A program made the translations under genes and the position numbers. Positions 17,781 through 26,814 of a stretch of 64,000 bases of DNA are shown here, one piece after another. How positions within the stretch are numbered: position 1 is the first letter of the stretch; each line of letters starts with the position of its first letter. A model generated the notes under the pieces. The model was not told where the DNA came from, did no database searches, and worked only from the letters and a program-made list of their open reading frames with translations. This stretch comes from CAVTJL01 sp963828215 (GTDB lineage: Bacteria; Pseudomonadota; Alphaproteobacteria; Geminicoccales; Geminicoccaceae): assembly GCA_963828215.1 (NCBI GenBank), contig CAWHFO010000080.1:133693-197692 (forward strand), read 5' to 3'.

Positions 17781-19768
17781 GTCAGGGCCCTTGCGGGCCG
17801 TGCTCGAGCGGCTCCTGGGCCGGCAGGCCGCCCCTCCCGCCCGGCCCCCGACGGCCGCCCAGCCAGCAATCGAGCGCAAGGTCAAGAGGCCGCCCACGCC
17901 GGACCGCCGGCTGCGCGTCTACGCCCTCGACCCGAGCGTGGCCAAGAGTCTGGCCTCGATGGCCGTGAACGAGACGGTGCTGAGGGTGCCGTGGGACGAC
18001 GTTCCGGTCGGGGACGAGCCGCTGCGGCCCGGGCCGGTCGGCGAGTATCTCGAGGTCGTCGACGTCGACCCGGCCTCGGACAAGGTCTACGACCCGGTCG
18101 ACCTCAACCACAAGACCGTCCTGGCGCAGGACGGCTGGGCGCCGTCCGAGGGCAATCCGGCCTTCCATCAGCAGATGGTCTACGCCGTCGGCATGACGAC
18201 GATCCGCCATTTCGAGCAGGCGCTCGGCCGCCGGGCCTTGTGGGCGCCGCGCTATGCCCGGGTCGACTCCGGAGCCGAGGACGGCCCGCAGGAGGCCCAC
18301 GAGGTCAGGCGCCTCAGGATCTATCCGCACGCGCTCAGAACCGACAATGCCTATTACAGCCCCGACAAGAAGGCCCTGCTGTTCGGCTATTTCCCGGCGG
18401 GCTCGAGGGACGGGGACGCCACGGCGCCGGGCTCCATGGTGTTCTCCTGCCTGTCCTCCGACATCATCGCCCACGAGATGTCCCATGCCCTGCTGGACGG
18501 CCTGCATCGCCGCTTCCAGGAGGCCTCGAACCCGGACGTCCCGGCCTTCCACGAGGCCTTCGCCGACATCGTGGCCCTGTTCCAGCATTTCACCGTGCCC
18601 GAGCTGGTGCGATTCGAGATCGCCCGGGCCCGGGGCGACCTGTCGGCGGCCGGGCTCCTCGGGGGCCTGGCGAAGCAGTTCGGCGAAGGCGTCAGCCGCG
18701 GCGGGCCGCTGCGCAACTATATCGACCCGGCCATGCGGACGCTCCGCTACGCCGACACGGAGGAGGTGCACGACCGCGGCTCGATCCTGGTCTTCGCCGT
18801 CTACGAGGCCTTCCTCGCCATCGTGGCCAGGCGGACCGGCGATCTGATCCGTCTCGCCACGGGCGGCACCGGCATCCTCGCCCAGGGCGCCCTGCACCCC
18901 GACCTCGTCGACCGCCTGACGACGGACACCTGCAAGACGGCGGCCCACGTCCTCCACATCTGCATCCGCGCGCTCGACTATTGCCCGGCGGTCGACATCA
19001 CCTTCGGCGAATATCTGCGGGCGCTGATCACGGCCGACCTCGACCTCGTGCCGGACGATCGCCTCGGCTACCGCACCGCCTTCATGGAGGCCTTCCGCAA
19101 CCGGGGCATCCTGCCCCGGGACGTCCGCACCGTCTCGGAGGAATCGCTCGCCTGGAACACGCTCCAGGAGCCGAGGCCGCGTTGGCTGCGGGGTATCCTC
19201 GACAGGCATCGACCTGGGCTGGGACCAGGATCTCAGCCGGTCGGAGATCTTCGGGCTGAACGAGAAGAACCGTTGGATCATGTGGCGCGCGCTCAAGAAG
19301 GCGTTCGCGGCCGACGCCAATGCCTGCGCCCAGCTGGGCCTCATGCCGAGCCTGCCGCGCTTCGACCGGGAGGGCAGGACCGTCAAGACGCCGCCGCAGG
19401 GCGAGACGACCTTCGAGGTCTACGGCGTCCGCCCGGCGCGCCGGGTCGGGCCCGACGGGTCGTTCCGAACCGATGTCGTGGCCGTGATCGACCAGCGCCG
19501 GCCCGAGCCGATCGACGGGAAGGACATGGCCAATGGCTGGTTCTGGTTCCGCGGCGGCGCCACCCTGATCCTCGACCCGCGCGAGCGGCACCAGGAGATC
19601 CGCTACAGCATCGTCAAGAACAGCAGCAGCCTGACCCGCCTCGAGCGGCAAAGGAGCACCGTGTCGGGAAGCTTCGTCTCGCCGCTGCGGGCGCTCTATT
19701 TCGGCCACGCGGTCGGCGAGCCCTTCGCCGCCCTGCATGCGAGCTATCGGGAGCTGGACCATGGCTAG
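17781..19768 (+). CDS. gluzincin (HEXXH) metallopeptidase, C-terminal part of the S8 fusion, one frameshift
   Basis: A zinc metallopeptidase of M4-like (gluzincin) type. The active site is IIAHEMSHALLDGL with the HEXXH codons at 18472-18486, and the third zinc ligand is the Glu of FHEAFADIVALF (18553), matching the HEXXH...E-x-x-x-D layout. The upstream stretch VYALDPSVAKSLASM and the arm EVRRLRIYPHAL are family-like. The only in-frame start is a TTG at 17791 without a ribosome site, so a fusion to the S8 domain is likelier than a separate gene. The frame changes once near 19202 (an extra C). The last ~180 residues, from IDLGWDQDLSRSEIFGLN on, form a C-terminal domain I do not recognise. It ends at TAG 19768, overlapping an ATG that may start the next gene. 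Confidence 0.78.
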
Positions 19769-19867
19769 GCAGCCCAGGCCGCGCAGCCGCCCGCCGAGGG
19801 CGCCGGCGGCACCCGCAGCCCCGGCCGGCGGCGGCGCGGCGCACCGAGGACCCCGGCCGCCACGGCG

Positions 19868-21340
19868 GTGACCATCCGGCATTACTGCCAGGGAATAGGC
19901 GACTGCCATCTCCTGCGTTTCGCCAAGGACGACGGCAGCCCCTTCTTCATGCTGATCGACTGCGGCGTGCACAGCTCGGTGTCCCGCGGCGCCGAGACGA
20001 TGCGCCGGGTCGTCGCCGACATCGCCTCGGTCACCGGCCGGATCGACGTGCTGGTCGTGACGCACGAGCATTGGGACCACGTCTCCGGCTTCCTGTCGGC
20101 GGCGGAGGGCTTCGCGGGTATCGAGGTCGGCGAGGTCTGGATGGGCTGGACCGAGAATCCGGCCGATCCGCAGGCCCGTCAGCTCGACAAGTTCAAGGCC
20201 GACGCGTTGGCCGCGCTGCAAGGGGCGGGCCACCGCCTCGACCGGGCCAGAGACCTGGGTCCCCACCTCGCCGGCCTGCGCGACGGCCTGCGGGCCGTCC
20301 TCGGCTTCAACTTCGGCGCCCAGGGCGAGCGCGTCCGGGCGGCGCGCGATGCGGCGGCGGCGCTGGCCCAGGACGGCCGGCGCTATCTCGAGCCCGGCGG
20401 GCCGCCCCTCTCGCTGGTCGGGGTCGGCGGTATCCGCATCTACGTCCTGGGCCCGCCGCGCGACGCGGCCCTCCTCGGGGTCACCGAGCGCGCGAGCGAG
20501 ATGTACGGGCTGGCCGGCGCAGGCGGCTGGTCGATGGCCGCGGCACTCGGCGGCGCCCTGGGCCTGGGCGCCGGGCTCACCGAGTCGGCGGAGGACTGTG
20601 CGGCGCCGTTCGACCCCAATCTCGGATCGCCCCTCTCCGCCCTGCTCGATCCGGGCGGCGCGCACGCCGACTCCCCGAAGGACAGGAGCATCCGCGCCTT
20701 CGTCCAGGATCACTATGCGGGGGCCGTCCAGGAAAAGAAGGCGTCGTCAGGCCGGCGGGGCAGGCGCGAGCCCGATCCCGCTCCGACGGATCAGGCCTGG
20801 CGGCGGATCGACATGGACTGGCTGGGCGTCAGCGCCGATCTTGCCCTGCAGCTCGACGACCGCACCAACAACACCAGCCTCGCCCTGGCCTTCGAGATCG
20901 TCGGATCGAGGCGCGTGCTGCTGTTCGTGGCCGACGCCCAGGTCGGCAACTGGCTGAGCTGGCAGGACCTGCGCTGGGGCACCGGCGACGAGGCCGTCAC
21001 CGGCCCCGATCTCCTGGCGCGCACCGTCTACTACAAGGTCGGCCACCACGGCAGCCACAACGCCACCCTGAAGGCCAAGGGTCTCGGGCTGATGAGCAGC
21101 TCGGACCTCGCAGCCTTCGTCCCGACCAACGCGGCAGACGCGAAAAAAGTCGGATGGGGCGAGATGCCGTTCAAAGGCATCCTCGATGAATTGGAGCGGC
21201 GGGCCGGCGGCCGGGTGATCCGCGCCGACGATCCCTGGATCCAGACGGAGACCGTGGACGAGCGCTTCCAGGCCCCCACCGGCTCGATCCGCAGCGTGCG
21301 CCACGGGCCGGGCCTGTGGGTCGAGCTGGAGATCGCCTGA
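19868..21340 (+). CDS. metallo-beta-lactamase-fold hydrolase, ComEC/Rec2-type
   Basis: A 490-residue MBL-fold protein. Metal ligands: THEHWDH (His66, His68, Asp70, His71), a later Asp in VADAQVG, and the ComEC-type second signature YKVGHHGSHNAT (His393-His394). The protein starts with IRHYCQGIGDCHLLRF, the strand pair usual for ComEC-like MBL proteins. It has no membrane segments. A large insert (about residues 110-300) is unusual for small MBL enzymes. GTG 19868 is the visible start; an ATG at 19760, overlapping the stop of the gluzincin gene, would add a Pro/Arg/Ala-rich leader if one base were missing near 19865. Likely a nuclease or phosphodiesterase; the partner of the S8-gluzincin protein. 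Confidence 0.82.
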   Translation: MTIRHYCQGIGDCHLLRFAKDDGSPFFMLIDCGVHSSVSRGAETMRRVVADIASVTGRIDVLVVTHEHWDHVSGFLSAAEGFAGIEVGEVWMGWTENPADPQARQLDKFKADALAALQGAGHRLDRARDLGPHLAGLRDGLRAVLGFNFGAQGERVRAARDAAAALAQDGRRYLEPGGPPLSLVGVGGIRIYVLGPPRDAALLGVTERASEMYGLAGAGGWSMAAALGGALGLGAGLTESAEDCAAPFDPNLGSPLSALLDPGGAHADSPKDRSIRAFVQDHYAGAVQEKKASSGRRGRREPDPAPTDQAWRRIDMDWLGVSADLALQLDDRTNNTSLALAFEIVGSRRVLLFVADAQVGNWLSWQDLRWGTGDEAVTGPDLLARTVYYKVGHHGSHNATLKAKGLGLMSSSDLAAFVPTNAADAKKVGWGEMPFKGILDELERRAGGRVIRADDPWIQTETVDERFQAPTGSIRSVRHGPGLWVELEIA

Positions 21341-21391
21341 GAGCCGGCCGAGCCGGCGGCCGGCCGCAGAGCCGCCGATCCGGCCCGCCTC

Positions 21392-21832
21392 TCAGTCCTT
21401 GCCCTCGCGCGCCTCGGCGTTCTGGCCGATGCGGATGATGCGGGCGGCCATCTCGAGGATCAGGGCCTCGATCTCGCGGGCCATGGCCTCCGAGCGAAAC
21501 GCCGGAAGGGCGATGCGCAGCTCGTGCGGCATCGGGCCGGGGGGCGGCAGGCGCCGCTGCCGCTCGGGATGGGCCGCGCGATAGAGGGCCAGGAACTGCT
21601 CGCGCTCGGCCGCCGAGAGATGGCAGATGTCGACGATGATCGGCAGGTCGGCGGCCGGGATCGGCACGCTGTAGAGCGGGTTGGTGATCTGCGAGACGAA
21701 GCTCTTGTGCTTGCCCAGCGCCAGGGCCAGGCGGCCGCGCAGCCCGGAGGGGCGGCGCTCGATGAAGGCGCGCAGCAGGGTCTTGTAGGCGGCGACGGCG
21801 TCGCCCCGGCCGAGCGGCTGATCGGCCGTCAT
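21392..21832 (-). CDS. small putative DNA-binding regulator next to the PTS genes
   Basis: A 146-residue protein. The region from RRPSGLRGRLALALGKHKSF to VSQITNPLYSVPIPAADLP looks like a helix-turn-helix of XRE-like character, followed by SAAEREQFLALYRAAHP. The C-terminal 50 residues form two helices. I do not recognise a named family. Its ATG is three bases after the enzyme I stop, so it is the last gene of the long transporter/PTS operon and could be its regulator. It converges with the MBL-fold gene. Confidence 0.6.
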   Translation of the reverse strand: MTADQPLGRGDAVAAYKTLLRAFIERRPSGLRGRLALALGKHKSFVSQITNPLYSVPIPAADLPIIVDICHLSAAEREQFLALYRAAHPERQRRLPPPGPMPHELRIALPAFRSEAMAREIEALILEMAARIIRIGQNAEAREGKD

Positions 21833-21834
21833 CG

Positions 21835-23427
21835 CTAGCCCTCGAAGCGGCGGACGGCGGCCTTGATCCGGGCCAGCGCCGCCGGCGCCAGCGAGAGCCG
21901 GCGCAGGCCCAGGCGCAGCAGCGCTGCGACCGCCCGCTCGTCCGACGCCATGTCGCCGCAGAGGCTCACCGGCACCCCGGTCCGCTCGCCATGCGCCACG
22001 ACCTCGCCGATCAGGCGCAGCACCGCCGGATGCAGGGAGTCGTTCAGGGCGGCGACGCGGCCGCCGCCGTCCCGGGCCGCGGCCATCACATATTGCGTGA
22101 GATCGTTGCTGCCGATCGAGAAGAACGCGGCCGGCAGGGTGTCGATGGCGAGCGCGGCCGCCGGCGTCTCCACCATGATGCCCAGGGGCGGCATCGCCGC
22201 CGGGGCACCCTCGACCAGGAGCTCCCTGAGGCAGCGCTGAAAGAAGGCCCTCGCCTCCTCGAGCTCGGCGGCGATGGTCACCATCGGCAGCATCACCTTG
22301 AGCGGCCCGAGCGGCATCGCGCGCAGCAGCGCGCGCACCTGCGGGCGGAACAGCTCGGGCCGGTCCAGACAAAGTCGGAGGCCGCGCAGGCCGAGAAACG
22401 GGTTGCTCTCGGCAGGCAGGCTGACGCCCGGCAGGGGCTTGTCACCGCCGACGTCGAGCGTGCGGACGATGAGGGGCTTGCCCCGGAGTCGGGCGAGCAG
22501 ACCGGCATAGGCCCTGTGCTGCTCCTCCTCGTCCGGCAGCCGGTCGCGGCCGAGGAACAGGAACTCGGTGCGCATCAGGCCGACGCCGTCGGCGGCGGCG
22601 AGGGTCGCATCGTCGATGGCGGCCGGGTCCTCGACATTGACCATGAGCTCGACGGGCTCGCCCGACGCCGTGACGGCCGGCTCGCCGAGACGCGCGGCCG
22701 CGAGCCCGTCCTCGGCCAGGCGCTCGGCCAGGAGCATCTCGTAGCGCTGCCGCGTCGGCCCCACCGGGTCGAGGATCAGAACGCCCTGGTCGGCGTCGAG
22801 CACGGCCTCCGTCGCCGAGGCCCTGTGCGGCCCCAGCCCCGTCACCAGGGGCACGCCGCGGGCGCGGGCCAGCATGGCGACGTGCGAGGACGGGCTGCCA
22901 GCCTCGAGCGCCGCCCCGCCGAGCTGGCGCCAGTCGAGCGCCAGGAAGCGCGACGGCGTGAGGTCGTGGTCGAGCAGGATCGCGCCGGGCGGGAGCTCCC
23001 GGGCCGCCCGGGTGCCGACGAGATGGGCCAGCACCCGGTCCATGAGGTCGCGCAGGTCGCTGGCCCGGGCCTGGAAATACTCGTCCTCGGCGGCCTCGTA
23101 CTCGGCCGCCTGGGCCTCGAGCCCCGCCCGCCAAGCCATGGCCGCGCCGCGGCCTTCGGCGATCGCGGCGCGGACACCCTCGGTAAGCGAGGGATCGTCG
23201 AGCAGCTCGATCTGGAAGGCGAGAATCTCGGCGGCCATGCCCTCCTGGTCCGCGGCCAGCGCCTCGAGCCCGGCCTTGGCCGCCGCCAGCGCCGCCTCCA
23301 GACGGGCCAGCTCCTCGTGAGGTATTCCAGCGGTGGAAGGAGTGGCCTCCGCCGGGAGGGCGTGGGCGACCGGGCCGATGGCGAGGCCCGGTGCCGCCGG
23401 CCGGCCGCTGAGGCGCTGCTCAGCCAT
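21835..23427 (-). CDS. ptsI: PTS enzyme I-type phosphoenolpyruvate-protein phosphotransferase
   Basis: A 530-residue enzyme I that takes phosphate from phosphoenolpyruvate and passes it to HPr. Order: HPr-binding helical domain (about 30-140), the phospho-His in AGSPSSHVAMLARARGVPLV (about 190), and the PEP-binding barrel with GVGLMRTEFLFLGRD, IGSNDLTQYVMAAARD and the catalytic Cys in VSLCGDMASD. Full length. It overlaps the HPr gene by eight bases. With HPr, DhaM and DhaL in the same operon and no sugar EII protein, it belongs to a dihydroxyacetone-kinase-type relay rather than sugar uptake. Confidence 0.93.
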   Translation of the reverse strand: MAEQRLSGRPAAPGLAIGPVAHALPAEATPSTAGIPHEELARLEAALAAAKAGLEALAADQEGMAAEILAFQIELLDDPSLTEGVRAAIAEGRGAAMAWRAGLEAQAAEYEAAEDEYFQARASDLRDLMDRVLAHLVGTRAARELPPGAILLDHDLTPSRFLALDWRQLGGAALEAGSPSSHVAMLARARGVPLVTGLGPHRASATEAVLDADQGVLILDPVGPTRQRYEMLLAERLAEDGLAAARLGEPAVTASGEPVELMVNVEDPAAIDDATLAAADGVGLMRTEFLFLGRDRLPDEEEQHRAYAGLLARLRGKPLIVRTLDVGGDKPLPGVSLPAESNPFLGLRGLRLCLDRPELFRPQVRALLRAMPLGPLKVMLPMVTIAAELEEARAFFQRCLRELLVEGAPAAMPPLGIMVETPAAALAIDTLPAAFFSIGSNDLTQYVMAAARDGGGRVAALNDSLHPAVLRLIGEVVAHGERTGVPVSLCGDMASDERAVAALLRLGLRRLSLAPAALARIKAAVRRFEG

Positions 23428-23704
23428 GGCTCTCGTCGAAATCCCGCTGCACCAGGGCCTTCAGCTCCTCGACCGCCGCTGCCGCGGCATCGCCCTCGGC
23501 CTCGAGCTCGACCAGGGTGCCGGTGCGGAATTTGAGACCCATGACCTTGACGATGCTCTTGGCATCGACCCAGTCGCCGTCGGGCGCCCGGCGCAGGCGG
23601 ATCCGCGCCGGGAAGGTCTTCGCGAGCTTGGTGAGCTTCACGGCCGGCCGGGCGTGAAGCCCGGTCGGGTGGGTGATGGTGACGGTGGCGCGCTCGGCCG
23701 TCAT
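23420..23704 (-). CDS. HPr-family phosphocarrier protein
   Basis: A 94-residue HPr with the phospho-His motif PTGLHARPAVK (His17) and the Ser-46-type region AKSIVKVMGLKFRTGT. It accepts phosphate from enzyme I and gives it to DhaM. ATGA-type overlap links it to dhaM (stop at 23701). The position after dhaM and before ptsI suggests a dedicated carrier for this operon. Confidence 0.92.
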   Translation of the reverse strand: MTAERATVTITHPTGLHARPAVKLTKLAKTFPARIRLRRAPDGDWVDAKSIVKVMGLKFRTGTLVELEAEGDAAAAAVEELKALVQRDFDESHG

Positions 23705-24090
23705 GGGCCCAGCTCCTCGGCCGCGGCGCAGACGGCATCGAGGTCGGCGCCGCCGGCCGCCTCGGTCGCGGCCACCACCGCCCCCTCGACCACGGGTGCC
23801 GAGCAGATGCGCACGAGCGCCGCCTGGTCGGGCCTCAGCATCTCGATCGCCATCTCGGTGTTCATCTCGGCCCCGCCGAGATCGACCATCACGGCGACGC
23901 CGGCCTCGCTCCAGACCTCGGCGATCGCCGCCTTGATGCGGGTCGGATCGGTGCCGAGGCCGCCCGCGGGATCGCCGCCGGTCCAGGCGCAGGGCACCTC
24001 GTCGCCTACCATCTGGCGGACCATGTCGGCGGCGCCCTCGGCCACCTTGGGCGAGTGCGAGACGATGACGATGGCGACGATGTCGCTCAT
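23701..24090 (-). CDS. dhaM: DhaM: PTS-dependent dihydroxyacetone kinase phosphotransferase subunit
   Basis: A 129-residue EIIA-Man-like protein, the phosphoryl donor to DhaL. The phospho-His is in IVIVSHSPKVAEG (His12), and MVDLGGAEMNTEMAIEML is the family signature. It has only the EIIA domain; HPr and enzyme I are separate genes here, unlike the fused DhaM of E. coli. ATGA overlap with dhaL. It is well conserved and complete. Confidence 0.92.
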   Translation of the reverse strand: MSDIVAIVIVSHSPKVAEGAADMVRQMVGDEVPCAWTGGDPAGGLGTDPTRIKAAIAEVWSEAGVAVMVDLGGAEMNTEMAIEMLRPDQAALVRICSAPVVEGAVVAATEAAGGADLDAVCAAAEELGP

Positions 24091-24692
24091 GCCCCCTGCT
24101 CCAGCACTCGGCACACGGTCTTGATCAGGAGCTGCGAGGAGGTGGCCCCCGGGTCGTAGTGGCCCCGCGAGCGCTCGCCAAGGAAGGAGGCGCGGCCCCT
24201 CGTCGCGAGCATGTCCTTCGTTGCCTCGCGGCTCGTGTCGGCGACCGCGCGGGCACGGTCCAGCCGCGCCCCGAGGTCGCCCTCCTCGCGCAGAGCCGCC
24301 AGCACGGGCACCAGCACGTCGAGCATCGTCTTCGCGCCGACATCCGACCTGCCGCGCCGCTTCACGGCCTCGATGCCGTCGGCCAGGGCGTCGACCCAGC
24401 CCTTGCCGGCGGCTGCGGCCTTGCCCGTCCCGATCAGGAGGCTGCCATAGAGCGGGCCCGAGGCGCCGCCAACGGTGGTGACCAGGAGCATCCCGGCCTT
24501 CTGCAGGGCCTCGCCCGGCGGCAGCGCCGCCAGCGTGTCCCGCTGGGCCAGAATGGCCTTGAAGCCGCGCCGCATGTTGAGGCCGTGGTCGCCGTCGCCG
24601 ATCGCCTGGTCGAGACGGGTCAGCTCGTCGGCCGCCTCGTCGATCGCAGCACAGCTGGCGTCGATCAGGGCGAGACTAAGGGCGTCGGTCAT
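24087..24692 (-). CDS. dhaL: DhaL: ADP-binding subunit of PTS-dependent dihydroxyacetone kinase
   Basis: A 201-residue DhaL. Nucleotide/metal Asp residues: RLDQAIGDGDHGLNM (Asp28, Asp33, Asp35); the phosphate loop is VGGASGPLYGSLLIG; GAKTMLDVLVP and SRGHYDPGATSS complete the family pattern. In known systems DhaL-ADP is phosphorylated by DhaM and then phosphorylates dihydroxyacetone bound covalently to DhaK. No dhaK is found in this window. The gene sits ten bases after the downstream ABC ATPase gene. Confidence 0.93.
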   Translation of the reverse strand: MTDALSLALIDASCAAIDEAADELTRLDQAIGDGDHGLNMRRGFKAILAQRDTLAALPPGEALQKAGMLLVTTVGGASGPLYGSLLIGTGKAAAAGKGWVDALADGIEAVKRRGRSDVGAKTMLDVLVPVLAALREEGDLGARLDRARAVADTSREATKDMLATRGRASFLGERSRGHYDPGATSSQLLIKTVCRVLEQGA

Positions 24693-24702
24693 GGGCGATC
24701 CG

Positions 24703-25716
24703 TCAGTCGGGGAGGCGCCGGCCATCGGCGCCGAAGAACAAGAAGGCCTCGGGCGGCAGCTCGATCCGGGTCGGCTCGCCGGCGCGGAGGCTGGTCTCTC
24801 CGGGGACGAGGGCCTGGAGCCGCACGCCGTCCATGTCGAGAAGAACAACGGTCTCGGCGCCGAGCGGCTCGACGCGCTCGATCCTGGCCGGCAGGCCCTT
24901 GCCATCGAGGTGCACGCTCTCGGGCCGGAGGCCCAGTTGCCGCGTGCCGGCCGGCGCCGCAAACATCGGGAGCGCCTCGGGGGCCACGAGGTTGATCGGC
25001 GGCGAGCCCAGCCGGCGCGCCACCTCGATCGAGACCGGGCGGGCATAGATGTCCTGCGGCGTGCCGAGCTGGAGCAGCCGGCCCTCCTCGAGCACGCCGA
25101 TCCGGTCGGCCAGGGTCATGGCCTCGATCTGGTCGTGCGTCACATAGAGGATGGTGGCGCCGAGGTCGCGCTGGACGCGCTTGAGCTCGATCCGCAGATC
25201 CTCGCGCAGCTTGGCGTCGAGCGAGGAAAGCGGCTCGTCCATGAGGAAGCAGGCGGGCTCGCGCACCAGCGCCCGGCCGATCGCGACCCGCTGCATCTCG
25301 CCGCCCGAGAGCCGCGTCGCGCGGTTTTCCAGCTTCTCCTCGATGCGCAGGAGCCGGGCGATCTCGCGCACCCGGGCGGCGACCTTCTCCTCGGACAGGC
25401 GGCGCAGCGGCGAGCGCAGGGGGAAGGCCAGATTGTCGAACACGCTGTAGTGCGGATAGAGAGAATATTGCTGGAAGACGAAGGCCACGTCCCGGGCCGC
25501 GGGCTCGAGCCGGCCGGCGTCCCGGCCGCCGATATGGACGGTGCCGCCGTCCAGCGCCTCGAGGCCGGCGATCAGGCGGAGCGTCGTGGTCTTGCCGGCC
25601 CCGGTCGGGCCCAGCAGCACGACGAGCTCGCCGTCGCCGATGGTGAGGTCGAGCCGGTCGACGGCGGTGATGTCGCCGAAGCGCTTGACCACCGAGTGGA
25701 GCCGCACCTCAGCCAT
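24703..25716 (-). CDS. ABC transporter ATP-binding protein, UgpC/MalK type
   Basis: A 337-residue CUT1 ATPase with Walker A GPTGAGKTT, signature LSGGEMQRVAIGRAL, Walker B CFLMDEPLSSLDA, switch His in YVTHDQIEAM, and a C-terminal TOBE-type domain from about residue 235. It is the second of two ATPase genes in tandem; the genes overlap by eight bases. The pair would form a heterodimer, as in GlpS/GlpT-type glycerol importers. The TOBE part suggests regulatory contacts as in MalK. Confidence 0.92.
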   Translation of the reverse strand: MAEVRLHSVVKRFGDITAVDRLDLTIGDGELVVLLGPTGAGKTTTLRLIAGLEALDGGTVHIGGRDAGRLEPAARDVAFVFQQYSLYPHYSVFDNLAFPLRSPLRRLSEEKVAARVREIARLLRIEEKLENRATRLSGGEMQRVAIGRALVREPACFLMDEPLSSLDAKLREDLRIELKRVQRDLGATILYVTHDQIEAMTLADRIGVLEEGRLLQLGTPQDIYARPVSIEVARRLGSPPINLVAPEALPMFAAPAGTRQLGLRPESVHLDGKGLPARIERVEPLGAETVVLLDMDGVRLQALVPGETSLRAGEPTRIELPPEAFLFFGADGRRLPD

Positions 25717-26809
25717 GGCCGGCCGGCTCCGGCAGAAGCTCGGAGGCGAGCGCCCGCTCGCTCGCGGGGTCGAAGAGGATCACGCGGTCGGGGGCGAAGC
25801 TCAGGCCGATCCGCTCGCCCAGCTCGGCCCGCTCGCTGTTGGGTGCCCGTACCCGCACGCGGCCGGCCTCGCTGTCGACGGTGATGATCTGGCGCGCTCC
25901 CATGTACTCGACGCCGAAGACCTCGCCGCGGATCGGCGACCCCTCGTCGAGGCGGACATGCTCCGGCCGCACGCCCAGCACCAGCCGCTCCTGCGGCGCG
26001 TCGACGTGGAGCCGCGGCACCGGCACGGGCCGACCGCACAGGGTGACGGCCTCGGCCCCGACGCCCACCCGGCCCTCGCAGTCGAGGAAATTCATGGCGG
26101 GGCTGCCCATGAAGCCGGCCACGAACATGCTGCGCGGGCGCTGGTAGATCTCGGCCGGCGGCCCCGCCTGCAGCACCAGGCCTCTGTTCATCACGGCGAT
26201 CTCGTCGGCCATCGCCAGGGCCTCGTTCTGGTCGTGGGTGACATAGACCGTGGTGGCGCCGATGCGGTCGTGCAGGGCGCGAAGCTCCTCGCACATCAGC
26301 TCGCGGAAGGCCGCGTCGAGGGTGCCGAGCGGCTCGTCCATCAGGAAGGCCTTGGGCCGGCGCACGATGGCCCGGCCGAGGGCCACCCGCTGACGATCGC
26401 CGCTGGCGAGCCCGCTGACCGGGCTCCTCAGGAGATGGTCGATGCGCAGGAGCTTCGCCGCCTCCTCGACCCGGCGGCGGATCTCCGCGCGCGGCGTGCC
26501 GATGCAGCGCAGGGGAAAGCCGATGTTCCGCGCGACGTTCATGTGCGGGTAGAGGGCGAAAAGCTGGAAGACGAAGGCGATGTCCCGCTCGCGGGCGCGC
26601 CTGAAGGTGACGTCCTCGCCATCGAGGCGGATCTCGCCCGAGCTCGGCAGCTCGAGCCCGGCGATCATCCTGAGCGTCGTGGTCTTGCCGCAGCCCGAGG
26701 GCCCGAGCAGGACGAAGAAGCGGCCGTCGCCGACCGTGAGGCTCGTATCGCGCACGGCCACGAAGTCGCCGAAGGCCTTCCTGAGGTTGCTGAGGCGGAT
26801 CTCGGCCAC
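25709..26809 (-). CDS. ABC transporter ATP-binding protein with variant signature motif
   Basis: A 366-residue CUT1 ATPase with Walker A GPSGCGKTT, Walker B AFLMDEPLGTLDA, switch His in YVTHDQNEAL and a C-terminal TOBE domain. The signature motif, LSGGQ in most ABC proteins, reads GLASGDRQRVALGRA, and the Q-loop region is FVFQLFALYPHMNV. It may therefore bring an asymmetric ATP site when paired with the canonical neighbour. Such degenerate/canonical pairs are known among heterodimeric ABC ATPases. It lies between the 57-residue membrane protein and its partner ATPase. Confidence 0.9.
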   Translation of the reverse strand: MAEIRLSNLRKAFGDFVAVRDTSLTVGDGRFFVLLGPSGCGKTTTLRMIAGLELPSSGEIRLDGEDVTFRRARERDIAFVFQLFALYPHMNVARNIGFPLRCIGTPRAEIRRRVEEAAKLLRIDHLLRSPVSGLASGDRQRVALGRAIVRRPKAFLMDEPLGTLDAAFRELMCEELRALHDRIGATTVYVTHDQNEALAMADEIAVMNRGLVLQAGPPAEIYQRPRSMFVAGFMGSPAMNFLDCEGRVGVGAEAVTLCGRPVPVPRLHVDAPQERLVLGVRPEHVRLDEGSPIRGEVFGVEYMGARQIITVDSEAGRVRVRAPNSERAELGERIGLSFAPDRVILFDPASERALASELLPEPAGHG

Positions 26810-26814
26810 GGCCC

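Noticed and set aside
17782..19386. Long minus-strand open frame (534 codons)
   Set aside because: Mirror of the gluzincin coding region; GC-rich third positions keep the opposite frame open.
21392..22372. Long N-terminal extension of the small regulator into the enzyme I gene
   Set aside because: The upstream part is a shadow of ptsI; the ATG three bases after the ptsI stop is the natural start.
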